From: DAIODI01 sp046349255
GTDB taxonomy: Bacteria > Pseudomonadota > Alphaproteobacteria > Rhizobiales > Aestuariivirgaceae
Direction: 5' to 3'
Assembly: GCA_046349255.1 (NCBI GenBank)
Contig: JAXMCR010000002.1
Span: forward strand, 744,001 to 808,000
Length of the DNA stretch: 64,000 bases
Positions 34,771-44,187 of this stretch are shown here, in pieces. The notes under the pieces were generated by a model. The model worked only from the letters and a program-made list of their open reading frames with translations, had not been told where the DNA came from and made no database searches. The stretch's first letter is position 1, and each line of letters starts with the position of its first letter. The position numbers and the translations under genes were made by a program.

Positions 34771-35315
34771 TAATCCGCATTATCACAAAATCTCCAGTAG
34801 TATAAAATTATCCCGATTGGGGTTAATGCTCCAGCCATAGTTATCAACAGCGCGATATTAAACAATGCCATTTTCTTTTTTGCTAGCTTTGCGTTCACAA
34901 TAATTTGTCCAGCCATATCGTCGAGATATTCGAAGTCCGCCGGGTTAGCGTTTGGGACCAATCTCTGCACCAAGTCATGCTTATTGATCCCCGCAAGATG
35001 ACCAAAGAAAATTACACCGGAGCCAGCTTCGCTGTCCCGTGCTAGGTGGAAGGCCTCAAACTTTGTGCGCGCATAGAACGAAGATAGGCAGATGAATATA
35101 GAAATAAGGCAACAGATAGTTGCCCACCAGAGCCAGAGCGAGCCCAATTCGATCAGCGGCTCGTAGATTTGAGCTACGCTATGCATACCAACTATTGCTG
35201 CGCCATTTAGGGTCATAAGTGCAGCGTTTTTTGTCTCCCCGAACTTTAACCAATCAATTACGAGCTGGAGAGTCCGAAAGAGTCTAACATCAGATGTTTC
35301 CGACTCCGAACCCAT
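34770..35315 (-). CDS. Pycsar membrane effector, PycTM family
   Basis: This is a 181-residue effector that, in this family, binds the cyclic pyrimidine nucleotide and damages the inner membrane. The N-terminal family motif LVIDWLKFGETKNAALMTLNG spans residues 18-38 and is the most telling sign. Hydrophobic segments follow at about 31-50, 55-80 and 150-175, with a soluble linker between. ATG 35315 is preferred to the GTG 18 bases upstream because GGAGG sits five bases before it. It is upstream of, and overlaps, pycC, so both are made together, as an abortive-infection system requires. AT-rich codons differ from the flanking chromosome. Confidence 0.85.
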   Translation of the reverse strand: MGSESETSDVRLFRTLQLVIDWLKFGETKNAALMTLNGAAIVGMHSVAQIYEPLIELGSLWLWWATICCLISIFICLSSFYARTKFEAFHLARDSEAGSGVIFFGHLAGINKHDLVQRLVPNANPADFEYLDDMAGQIIVNAKLAKKKMALFNIALLITMAGALTPIGIILYYWRFCDNAD

Positions 35316-35333
35316 TCGATCCTCCAGTATCAC

Positions 35334-35655
35334 GGGGTTGCCAGTGCGCCTGCCGAATACGCTAATGCTGTCAATTGGTGGCCAAGTGAACCCCGATTTT
35401 TAGATTCCCCACGCGACTTGTTTTGCTCCTCAGTTCCCGTGAATGTCGGCATCGAACAAGCAAGAGATGCTCTCGCTGCCAACGTTTGGAAAGTTCTGGA
35501 AATGAGACGAAACTGGTGCTGTTAAGACATCATGTCGCCCTCAAAATCCGGAAGACACTCGCCCTACTGATTTTGAGATACGTTGTAACAGCCCTGACGG
35601 CATTCCTTGAGAAATGAGTGCTCGGACTTCGTCGGCTTTGACAGCGAGGTTAAAT
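35334..35655. other. Island gap upstream of the Pycsar pair
   Basis: These 322 bases hold the presumed divergent promoters of the Pycsar pair and the next gene. A 64-codon plus-strand frame (35423-35617) has no recognisable domain, no clear ribosome-binding site and odd basic composition, and I do not call it a gene. No repeat or RNA was identified. Confidence 0.4.
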
Positions 35656-36099
35656 ATGAACGCAATTATTGATAATTACGAAGAAGTTGATCTGAACGAA
35701 CAGTCCTTAGCTGTCAAAGAACAGATCGAAATGTTGAAGCGTCGAATCGCGTACTTAGAAGAGTACGCAAACGCGACTGAAGCGATAGATAGAATGTACA
35801 TTGGAGAGGGCATCGGACCAGATGGCGAAACAGTTTTTATGTTCGGTTGCGCTGAAGAAGATGAATTTGTCGAAGAATTAGAGCGTGCTTCGCACAAGAC
35901 CAAAGAGTTGCGTGAAGGAATCTATCCCGATGTCTCTGATCCCTACGTTTTCTTGTGGAAATTCGTCAAGGTTTTGGACAGAGCAGTGCGTGCAAAATGT
36001 CCCTCCCACAGGTTCGATGCGATCGAGTACGAGAAGATTTTAGCGGAATCTTCCGGTAAAACTTATGAGGCTACGGAGACGGAAAGAATAGTGGCCTAA
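35656..36099 (+). CDS. Hypothetical acidic coiled-coil protein in the island
   Basis: This 147-residue protein was not recognised. It starts with an acidic stretch (NYEEVDLNEQSL), then a predicted short coiled coil (VKEQIEMLKRRIAYLEEYA), then a mixed region rich in Glu and Asp with GPDGETVFMFGCAEEDEF, and a helical C-terminal half. There is no signal peptide or membrane segment. GAGG six bases before ATG 35656 supports the start; an in-frame ATG 42 bases upstream is possible. A strong hairpin follows the stop. It is divergent from the Pycsar genes in low-GC DNA. It could be another defence gene, an antitoxin-like or phage-derived protein; none can be preferred. Confidence 0.65.
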   Translation: MNAIIDNYEEVDLNEQSLAVKEQIEMLKRRIAYLEEYANATEAIDRMYIGEGIGPDGETVFMFGCAEEDEFVEELERASHKTKELREGIYPDVSDPYVFLWKFVKVLDRAVRAKCPSHRFDAIEYEKILAESSGKTYEATETERIVA

Positions 36100-36118
36100 T
36101 TTTCCACACAACACTTAC

Positions 36119-36149
36119 AACGATCGTCTGTGTTTGGCAGGCGATCGTT
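36119..36149 (+). terminator. Terminator-like hairpin after the acidic protein gene
   Basis: AACGATCG (36119-36126) pairs with CGATCGTT (36142-36149). A G-U pair and an inner CTG/CAG extend it to 12 pairs around a 7-base loop. A short TTT follows. It is 20 bases after the stop at 36099. Confidence 0.65.
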
Positions 36150-36759
36150 TCAACGCCCCCTTCATGAAGCCAACCCCTTTTACCTGTTTGGAATAATCGC
36201 GATTTCTGACAAAAATGTGTCAGTAGAACATCGATATTTGCTGTGCGCGGGCTCGAGTTAAACGACTGTTCACTCATAAGCATGACGTTCTTGATTGATA
36301 ATCAATTCAATCAAGAACGTAACTAATGAGTATGACAACAACTTGCTTGCCGTGACTGTGTTATCTGAGCAGAAGCGTGTCGTCTTCCCTGACTGGCGTC
36401 CACACTCTGATTTAGATCAACTCGTTCAAGAGTAACGGTCGGTTGGCGGTCTCCCTTTTACGAGCAGTCCATTCAGCGCCAGCGCTTGCGGGACCAATCA
36501 GTTGACCATCGCAAGGCTCGAGAGTTGCAAGCGTCAGCAGAGCCCTCATCGTGCCAAAATCGCGAAAACCAGTATTTTTGGGCGGCGAATTGCGAAGGCA
36601 TCCTTGCTGAATGTAAGCGTGCGAGCTTCTCTGCCTCGACACGTTTGATGCAGATATAGATTTTCTGTGAGATCTTTTGACGGCCTTTATGACCAATTTT
36701 TAGCTTGAGAGCTTAACGATCCTCGGCTGGCTCTGTAGCATCTGCCATAGGGTAGCTCG
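36150..36759. other. Long noncoding stretch of the island
   Basis: This region has no gene I can support. Short frames on the minus strand (36071-36283 and 36412-36696) lack ribosome-binding sites and known domains. It contains the large inverted repeat at 36285-36320. The rest could be decayed mobile DNA or hold a small RNA. Confidence 0.4.
36285..36320. repeat. Perfect 14-base inverted repeat with 8-base loop
   Basis: ACGTTCTTGATTGA (36285-36298) and TCAATCAAGAACGT (36307-36320) are exact complements around TAATCAAT. An outer CTCAT/ATGAG pair (36273-36277, 36326-36330) suggests an extended stem of about 58 bases. No coding gene is nearby on either side. Candidates are a bidirectional terminator, a small RNA, or a recombination or replication site of the island. 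Confidence 0.7.
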
Positions 36760-37242
36760 CTATGACGTTCGTTTCGAGAATATGAAATTGAGCGCGCCAC
36801 CCGCCACGGCGCCACCAAGGCCCCATAGAACGCTATCGGGCAAAACAGAGGCTCCAGCAACGTAAAGGTCAGCCAATAGCCACTGGCCAAACGAATTCCC
36901 GTATCCGGGTGGGCGGCCCGCAATGAACGCCGCATAGCCAAATGCTAGCGCAACAACGCTGCCGAGCACTGCAGCCGCGAGGAATTTTACCGCTGCACCG
37001 CTGATCCTGAGTCCTGATGCGGACGCTTTTGCACTTTCAACGGCACCTCGCAAATATGGCACCGCAAAGAGCACCACCCCGACACCAAATGCTACCATTG
37101 CAGCAACTCGGCCAACCAGAAGCAGCCCTGCGATTTCGCCCGTGCTTCTTCCGCTCGACGCAGCAACTATTACTGAGCCGATGGAAGAGGCTACAGCCAT
37201 CCAAAAAAGAACTTTCAGGGCAGATCTTGTATCAGGGCTCAT
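36760..37242 (-). CDS. Small multi-pass membrane protein, unknown function
   Basis: This 160-residue protein has about four hydrophobic helices (VLFWMAVASSIGSVIVAAS, VAAMVAFGVGVVLFAVPYL, AVLGSVVALAFGYAAFIAG and the C-terminal VLWGLGGAVAGGALNFIFS). It matches no family I recognise. It lacks the Cys/Arg/His pattern expected of an exosortase. Its ATG overlaps the stop of the sorting-signal protein by four bases (ATGA), so the two are translationally coupled and probably work together. GC content is intermediate. Confidence 0.65.
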   Translation of the reverse strand: MSPDTRSALKVLFWMAVASSIGSVIVAASSGRSTGEIAGLLLVGRVAAMVAFGVGVVLFAVPYLRGAVESAKASASGLRISGAAVKFLAAAVLGSVVALAFGYAAFIAGRPPGYGNSFGQWLLADLYVAGASVLPDSVLWGLGGAVAGGALNFIFSKRTS

Positions 37243-37961
37243 AAGCTACGCGTCTGCCGTCGGCGTCCAAATGAGATGAGCGCCAGTAAACCACCACTGA
37301 ACAAGTACGCGGCAGGCGGAAGCGGGATAACGTTCGCAGTGCCGCTTAGATCAGTTCTGAACCCGCCACCTACGAACAGATTCTTGATCGTGAACTGAAG
37401 CGTGTTCACGCCTTGGACAAATCCTGTCGTGATCGAGAAGGGGTTTAGTTGGTCCAAGACGGTGTTGTCGTTCTGCAAAAGCGTTAGTCCTGGGACGGCT
37501 ACACCGTTCAACTTCACTTCGAGACCACGATCATCCGTCGCCCAGGCACCATTGATGATTGCGCTCGCAGGGTCGAACCCAGTCAGATCGAAGGTCGTTG
37601 TGAATGTCACCGCAATATTCTCGGGGAGACCAAGCTCTTCGCCGGTGATGCCAATCCATTGCGAGTTCGGACCATTGGCCACCCAATTGCAGTTAATGCC
37701 CGTCCCATTGCAGTCCCAGTCAGCTGGGTTCGCCCCGGGAAACTGAGCATTGGGAAATACTCCCGCGAAGTTGATGACTGATGCTGTCCCCGTAGTGACA
37801 GAATCCTCGCGCTGGGTCGTGTAGTGCGGGTCGACAGCACCTTTCGCCAGCAACGTTCCATCGCTGGCTAAACCCGTCCCATAGATGTTGAAGCTAGCTG
37901 CTGATGCGGGTGCAGTCGCGCAAATGGTGACCGCGCTGAGTGCGATTATCGCCCGGTTCAT
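37239..37961 (-). CDS. Secreted protein with PEP-CTERM/VPLPA-type sorting signal
   Basis: This 240-residue exported protein has an N-terminal signal peptide (IIALSAVTICATAPASAA) and a C-terminal sorting region: the motif IPLPPAAYLF, a hydrophobic helix (SGGLLALISFG) and a basic tail (RRRQTRSL). The middle (residues 25-210) is beta-rich and resembles the jelly-roll domains common among these surface proteins, including AWATDDRGLEVKLNG. An exosortase would cleave and anchor it; none is encoded in this window. It is coupled to the downstream membrane protein. Confidence 0.8.
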   Translation of the reverse strand: MNRAIIALSAVTICATAPASAASFNIYGTGLASDGTLLAKGAVDPHYTTQREDSVTTGTASVINFAGVFPNAQFPGANPADWDCNGTGINCNWVANGPNSQWIGITGEELGLPENIAVTFTTTFDLTGFDPASAIINGAWATDDRGLEVKLNGVAVPGLTLLQNDNTVLDQLNPFSITTGFVQGVNTLQFTIKNLFVGGGFRTDLSGTANVIPLPPAAYLFSGGLLALISFGRRRQTRSL

Positions 37962-38068
37962 GATGTGAAGATCCCTCTGTCGCCGCAGCGAAATTGTGAC
38001 AGGAATCCATCTAATGTCAATTACTGGACTTTGATCGGTTTAATCTGCCCCGCCAACCAGCAAGACCT

Positions 38069-38800
38069 TCAGAACTGAAACCTCTGGTACCTACCGGATC
38101 TCCAGCAGCAAGTCAGCCTGCCCCGGGGCCAATCGACTTCGATTCGAACAGCTAACTGCCGAAGGAGCCTGTTGATCTGCAGTCTGTCGATTGGCTGCTC
38201 ATTTGCAGCCTTTGCCAACGCAGTAGCTCTCAACTCAAGTAGTTTTGGCGAAAGGAACGATATCTCTTCTCGGGCTCGGGACTTCTCCGCTTCGAGTCCC
38301 ATTAGAACCCGGTTGAGATCGGCTAACTCCTGCTGAAGGGTCGAGGAAAGTGGTCTGGTCGCGAGTAGCGCATCAACCCTAGCCGCCACGTCTCGGATCT
38401 GTCTCTCTAGACGGTGATGCTCGCTGACCAGCTCGTTCCCCCTTTCGGTTTCGACTGCTATTCGCGGATCGAAGCGTTCAACAAATGCGCTTTCGAGCCG
38501 CTGGTAGTTAAGTAGCTTGTACTTGCAGCCCGACCCGGTCCTGGCAGCCATACAGACAAGGTAACGATCCCTATCGTTCTTCGTGCATACGCTCATGGCA
38601 GCACCACAAAGTGCGCAGCGAGCTAGTCCCGCGAAGATGTTGTTGACGACGTTCGAGTAGGTGCTACGGCCCTGTATGCTAGCTCCCTTGGCGGTCGCTA
38701 GTCGTACACGTGCCCATAGATCCTGTGGGACAACTGCAGGATAATAGTCGGCCACGGGCGAAAGGGCTCGCCGCCTTCGCGTCGGCGGCGTGAAGCATCC
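38069..38800 (-). pseudogene. Large serine recombinase, C-terminal fragment
   Basis: The frame starts mid-protein: ADYYPAVVPQDLWARV is the end of the Recombinase domain, followed by the zinc ribbon (CALCGAAMSVC, then YLVCMAARTGSGC) and a coiled-coil tail. The resolvase catalytic domain with the nucleophilic serine is missing. Upstream codons stay in frame back to 38800, where TAA closes the frame. A full enzyme is about 500 residues or more, and only about 240 remain, so it is inactive. It probably inserted the island and was then cut off with the right junction. Confidence 0.85.
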
Positions 38801-38878
38801 TTACGCACGCGTTTGTTCCTGCACGGATGTTTCCGTGTACTCTTCCCGCGATTTCGTGAGCTGGATGGAAGGGGACCG

Positions 38879-38964
38879 ATGTTCGATTTCAGCGGTCGCC
38901 GATGCCCGCATATTTCACTGGCAGCGCGCTCTCGATCGACGGTGGCTCGACCGCCGGGCAATAG
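38879..38964 (+). pseudogene. Collapsed short-chain dehydrogenase remnant
   Basis: MFDFSGRR after GGAAGGGG (ATG 38879) looks like the start of a short-chain dehydrogenase. Within a few bases another frame reads AYFTGSALSIDGGSTAG and stop (38964), the typical C-terminus of the same family. The central 220 or so codons are missing and the ends are out of frame, as after an internal deletion. Confidence 0.6.
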
Positions 38965-39028
38965 CCGAGGGCCAAATGCGACAGGGTGTGCAGGGCGGGA
39001 AGATGCGGGCCCACCGGATCCTAGCGCG

Positions 39029-39370
39029 TCACTCGGAATACTCGATGAAGCAACCGCGACCGGCGTAATTCCTGCATTCCTTCAGAACATCGCGTTCGGC
39101 CGCTTCCTTCGACGGCCTGCCCCAGACCGAAATGCAGGACTGTCCTTCCTGGTCCATCGCCGTGGCGAACGCGCGATGCAGCGGCTTCTTCTTCAGCCGG
39201 ATCATCATCAGGCGGCAACCGGTCGCCCACGCGGCCATCGGATTGTCATCCGTGCGGGAATGCTCGAACGCTGTGCCTGCAGCCCGTTCTGTTGTGCCTG
39301 CCATCGCGGATGTGTGGGGCAGTATCAGTACCGCCGACATCAGCGCAGCGACCAAAGCTTGCTGTTTCAT
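39029..39370 (-). CDS. Small secreted cysteine-containing protein
   Basis: This 113-residue protein has a clear signal peptide (QALVAALMSAVLILPHTSAMA). The mature part has four cysteines (ATGCRLM, QSCISVW, LKECRNY, GRGCFIEY), which could form two disulfides. The C-terminal pattern (W, then an alpha-helical EAAERDVLKEC and GCFI) is reminiscent of DUF4189-like repeats, but this is tentative. No partner gene is close. It is located next to the broken dehydrogenase and upstream of the second sorting-signal protein. Confidence 0.65.
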   Translation of the reverse strand: MKQQALVAALMSAVLILPHTSAMAGTTERAAGTAFEHSRTDDNPMAAWATGCRLMMIRLKKKPLHRAFATAMDQEGQSCISVWGRPSKEAAERDVLKECRNYAGRGCFIEYSE

Positions 39371-39436
39371 GCAACATCAGTGGTTGGATCGGAAGAGAAT
39401 GTCCTTGATCCATATCAAGACTGAATTCCGCTGGTC

Positions 39437-40339
39437 TTACCTCCCACCGCCAGCGTCACCTTGCCCGAGGTCGATGGATCGCCCTCTGCGCCGCTTCTCC
39501 ATCAAAGACATCACGAACAGTCCGGTCAGGAAGATCGGCAAACTCGCCGGCAGCGGCACGACTGCCGGATCGCCGCTGAGCGAGAAGGCGAAGTTGAACG
39601 TCGGCGCCGGCTGCCCGCCCACGATGTCCGTCCCGACCCGCAGCCAGTCCGGTTCGAGACCTGCATCCCGAGCCCACGCCTGCAAATCGGGCGTCAACGG
39701 CGTGCTGGTCGTGATGGGGTGCGGAGAAGACAGCCAGAAGAAGGTGCCGGTGCTGAGCTGGACTTGCGGAACGAAGAAGTAGTGGTCGGCGGAAAGCAGC
39801 ATCGGGGTGAGGAAGTCGAAGCTGAACTGGATCTCCGTGCCGGACACGGCGCCATTGCCGCCGGTGGTTTGGTTGGGCGAAGGGTGAATCCCGCCGGGCT
39901 GGACGGAGTTGGAGGCCGAGAAGCCGCCGATCGTGGTCGTCGAAAGGGTGAGCGAGCTGCCCAGCACGCGGGAGTCCACCGCCACGTCCGAGGGCGAATT
40001 CACCCGCGTCGGCACGGTCGGCGTCCGCGCCGTGTTCGAGTCGAACGGAAACACCCGGTAGACTTCGACCGTAACCCCAAGAATGTCCGAAGCGCTCGCG
40101 CCGCCGGACAGCAGACCGGTGAATGTACCGCCCGTTATGGATGTCGGTTGCGCGAGGATGAAGTCGTCGGCCGTTTCGATCTCGCTCTGGCCAGGACTGT
40201 CCGGCCTGCTCGCCGATGCCATCCTGCCGTCGGGCGTTCCGGAGTCGAAGACGAGTACGCTGGCGACTGCACCGCCAGTCCCGAGGACCAGGCACGACAG
40301 GGTCGCTCCGATCTGCAACAGCATTCGAGACCGCATCAT
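39437..40339 (-). CDS. Secreted protein with VPLPA-CTERM sorting signal
   Basis: This 300-residue exported protein has an N-terminal signal peptide (LLQIGATLSCLVLGTGGAVA). The C-terminal signal is VVPLPASLPIFLTGLFVMSLM followed by KRRRGR (about residues 263-288) and a short extra tail of 12 residues, which is longer than usual. The central domain is beta-rich with repeated Ser/Thr/Gly and contains TADDFILAQPTSITGGTF, seen in proteins of this sorting family. An exosortase elsewhere in the genome is expected. Confidence 0.82.
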   Translation of the reverse strand: MMRSRMLLQIGATLSCLVLGTGGAVASVLVFDSGTPDGRMASASRPDSPGQSEIETADDFILAQPTSITGGTFTGLLSGGASASDILGVTVEVYRVFPFDSNTARTPTVPTRVNSPSDVAVDSRVLGSSLTLSTTTIGGFSASNSVQPGGIHPSPNQTTGGNGAVSGTEIQFSFDFLTPMLLSADHYFFVPQVQLSTGTFFWLSSPHPITTSTPLTPDLQAWARDAGLEPDWLRVGTDIVGGQPAPTFNFAFSLSGDPAVVPLPASLPIFLTGLFVMSLMEKRRRGRSIDLGQGDAGGGR

Positions 40340-40599
40340 GCACCTCCCGCGCCGGTTGTCCGTGTCGTCACCTCCGTGAGCATACGCGTCAAGCGACAGC
40401 GCGCGGTATGTCCTGTCTCAACGCCACCCATCCCGAAACGCGCGGGAACCAATTCGTCCTTACACTGATCATACGCGCCCGGTTTACGTTACCCTCGCGT
40501 TGCCGCGTTGCTCGAGTTTTCGCGAAACCTGTAAGCCAATCATAATCGGCCCCGTGTCAGAGTCTCCGCCGTCCCGGGGAATTCGCAACACGCTGGTTC

Positions 40600-42477
<1,878 letters not shown>

Positions 42478-42561
42478 AGCCCCCGGCGCTTGTCTCGACT
42501 GCCGGTCTGACCTAGAAGCAGCCGGAACGCCAACAGCCGCCTCGCGCCCGAAACGCCGCCC

Positions 42562-44130
42562 ATGTCCTTCATGAAATCGGCCGTCACCGTGGGCGGTCTC
42601 ACGATGGTGAGCCGCGTCCTCGGGTTCGTGCGCGACCAGCTCGTCGCGTTCGTCATCGGCACCGGCCCCGTGGCGGAAGCCTTCGCGGTGGCGCAGCGGT
42701 TTCCCAACCTGTTCCGCGCGCTGTTCGCCGAAGGCGCGTTCAACGCGGCGTTCGTGCCGCAGTTCGCCCGCCGCGTCGAAGGCGAGGGACCGGCCGAGGC
42801 ACACGCCTTCGCGGTCGAGGTGTTTTCGGTCCTCTTGACCTGGCTCGTGCTATTCTCGGCGGTCGCGATCGCGGCGATGCCGCTCATCATGTACGTGATC
42901 GCGCCAGGCTTTTCGCATTCCTCGGAGAAGTTCGACCTCGCGGTCGAGCTAACCCGCATCTGCTTTCCCTACCTCCTGTTCATGTCGCTCACCGCGCTGC
43001 AGTCGGGCGTGCTGAACAGCCTGCATCGCTTTACCGCCGCTGCCGCCGCACCCATCCTCCTCAACATCGCGCTGATCGGTGCGAACGTGGTGGTGTGGAT
43101 CCTCGGCACCGGCAACAGCGAGGCGACCGGGCGCATTCTCGCGTGGGGCGTGTTCGTCGCCGGCGTCGCGCAGTACATGCTGCTTGCGGTGTCGTGCCGG
43201 CGCGCCGGCATGCCGCTCGTGCCGCGCTGGCCGAAGATGACGCCCGGCGTGAAGAAGGTGCTGCTGCTCTCGGTGCCCGGCATCGTGTCCGGCGGCATCA
43301 TGCAGATCAACCTCGTGATCGCGACGATGATCGCCACGACGATCCCGCATGCCGTCGCCTGGCTCTACTACGCCGACCGCCTCTACCAGCTGCCGCTCGG
43401 CGTGATCGGCGTGGCGATCGGCGTGGTGCTGCTGCCGGAGCTGTCGCGCCGCCTCAGGGCCGGCGACGTGACGGGGGCGTTGTCGAGCCAGAACCGGGCG
43501 CTGGAGCTGTCCATTTTCCTCACGCTGCCGGCGGCGGCTGCGCTGATGATCATGCCGGGGCCGATCCTCTCGGCGCTGTTCGAGCACGGTGAGTTCCGCC
43601 ATGCCGACACGATCGCCGTCTCCTGGGCGGTCGCCGCGTTTGCCTCCGGCCTTCCCGCGTTCTCGATGACGAAGGTGTTCCAGCCGGGCTTTTACGCGCG
43701 CGAGGATACCAGGACGCCGATGAACTACGCGCTCGTGTCGGTCGCCGTGAACATCGTCGGGAGCCTGCTCCTGTCGCGCTTCTACGGCCACGTCGGCATC
43801 GCGGTCGCGACCTCGCTCGCCGCCTGGGTCAACGCGTTCCTGCTGGCGCTGACGCTCACGCGGCGCGGGCTCTACCAGCCGGACGACCGGCTCCTGCAAC
43901 GGCTGCCGCGGATCCTGCTCTCGACCGCGATCATGGCGGCGGTGATCGTCGGCGGCCTGTGGCTCCTGCACCACGCCTTCGCCGAGGGCTCGCCCGCGAT
44001 AACCCGGCTCGTGGCGCTGATCGCGCTCGTCGGCGCCGGGGGGGCCGCCTACTTCGGCGCGGCGTTCGCCACGCGCGCCATGACGATCGGCGAGCTCAAG
44101 TCGATGCTCCGTCGCACCCGCAAGACTTGA
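42562..44130 (+). CDS. murJ: Lipid II flippase MurJ
   Basis: This 522-residue membrane protein of the MurJ/MviN family flips lipid II across the inner membrane in peptidoglycan synthesis. About 14 hydrophobic segments are seen. Family motifs include TMVSRVLGFVRDQLVA, AEGAFNAAFVPQF, and ALPAFSMTKVFQPGFYARED-like sequence (here GLPAFSMTKVFQPGFYARED is 20 residues). The N-terminal basic residues of the central cavity are conserved. It precedes trpS by 57 bases, an arrangement often seen in alphaproteobacteria. Confidence 0.97.
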   Translation: MSFMKSAVTVGGLTMVSRVLGFVRDQLVAFVIGTGPVAEAFAVAQRFPNLFRALFAEGAFNAAFVPQFARRVEGEGPAEAHAFAVEVFSVLLTWLVLFSAVAIAAMPLIMYVIAPGFSHSSEKFDLAVELTRICFPYLLFMSLTALQSGVLNSLHRFTAAAAAPILLNIALIGANVVVWILGTGNSEATGRILAWGVFVAGVAQYMLLAVSCRRAGMPLVPRWPKMTPGVKKVLLLSVPGIVSGGIMQINLVIATMIATTIPHAVAWLYYADRLYQLPLGVIGVAIGVVLLPELSRRLRAGDVTGALSSQNRALELSIFLTLPAAAALMIMPGPILSALFEHGEFRHADTIAVSWAVAAFASGLPAFSMTKVFQPGFYAREDTRTPMNYALVSVAVNIVGSLLLSRFYGHVGIAVATSLAAWVNAFLLALTLTRRGLYQPDDRLLQRLPRILLSTAIMAAVIVGGLWLLHHAFAEGSPAITRLVALIALVGAGGAAYFGAAFATRAMTIGELKSMLRRTRKT

Positions 44131-44187
44131 GCGGCCGCCGCTTTCGCGGCATAGAGCGCCGGCAACGGCGCAACGAAGACGAGAGCG

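Larger units (their letters stand above)
33948..38800. mobile_element. Low-GC genomic island inserted in comM
   Basis: The left boundary is where ComM similarity ends (about 33948). The right boundary is where the serine recombinase frame closes (38800). GC content and codon use fall sharply inside, especially 33.95-36.7 kb. Cargo is a Pycsar defence pair, an unknown acidic protein, a small membrane protein, a sorting-signal protein and a recombinase remnant. No flanking repeat was found, and the 3' part of comM is absent, so the right end is probably deleted. Confidence 0.75.

Noticed and set aside
36412..36696. A 94-codon minus-strand frame in the island
   Set aside because: No ribosome-binding site, no domain, and no coding-like composition could be supported.
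36760..37242. Exosortase partner of the neighbouring sorting-signal protein
   Set aside because: Too short, with about four helices and without the conserved Cys, Arg and His of exosortases.
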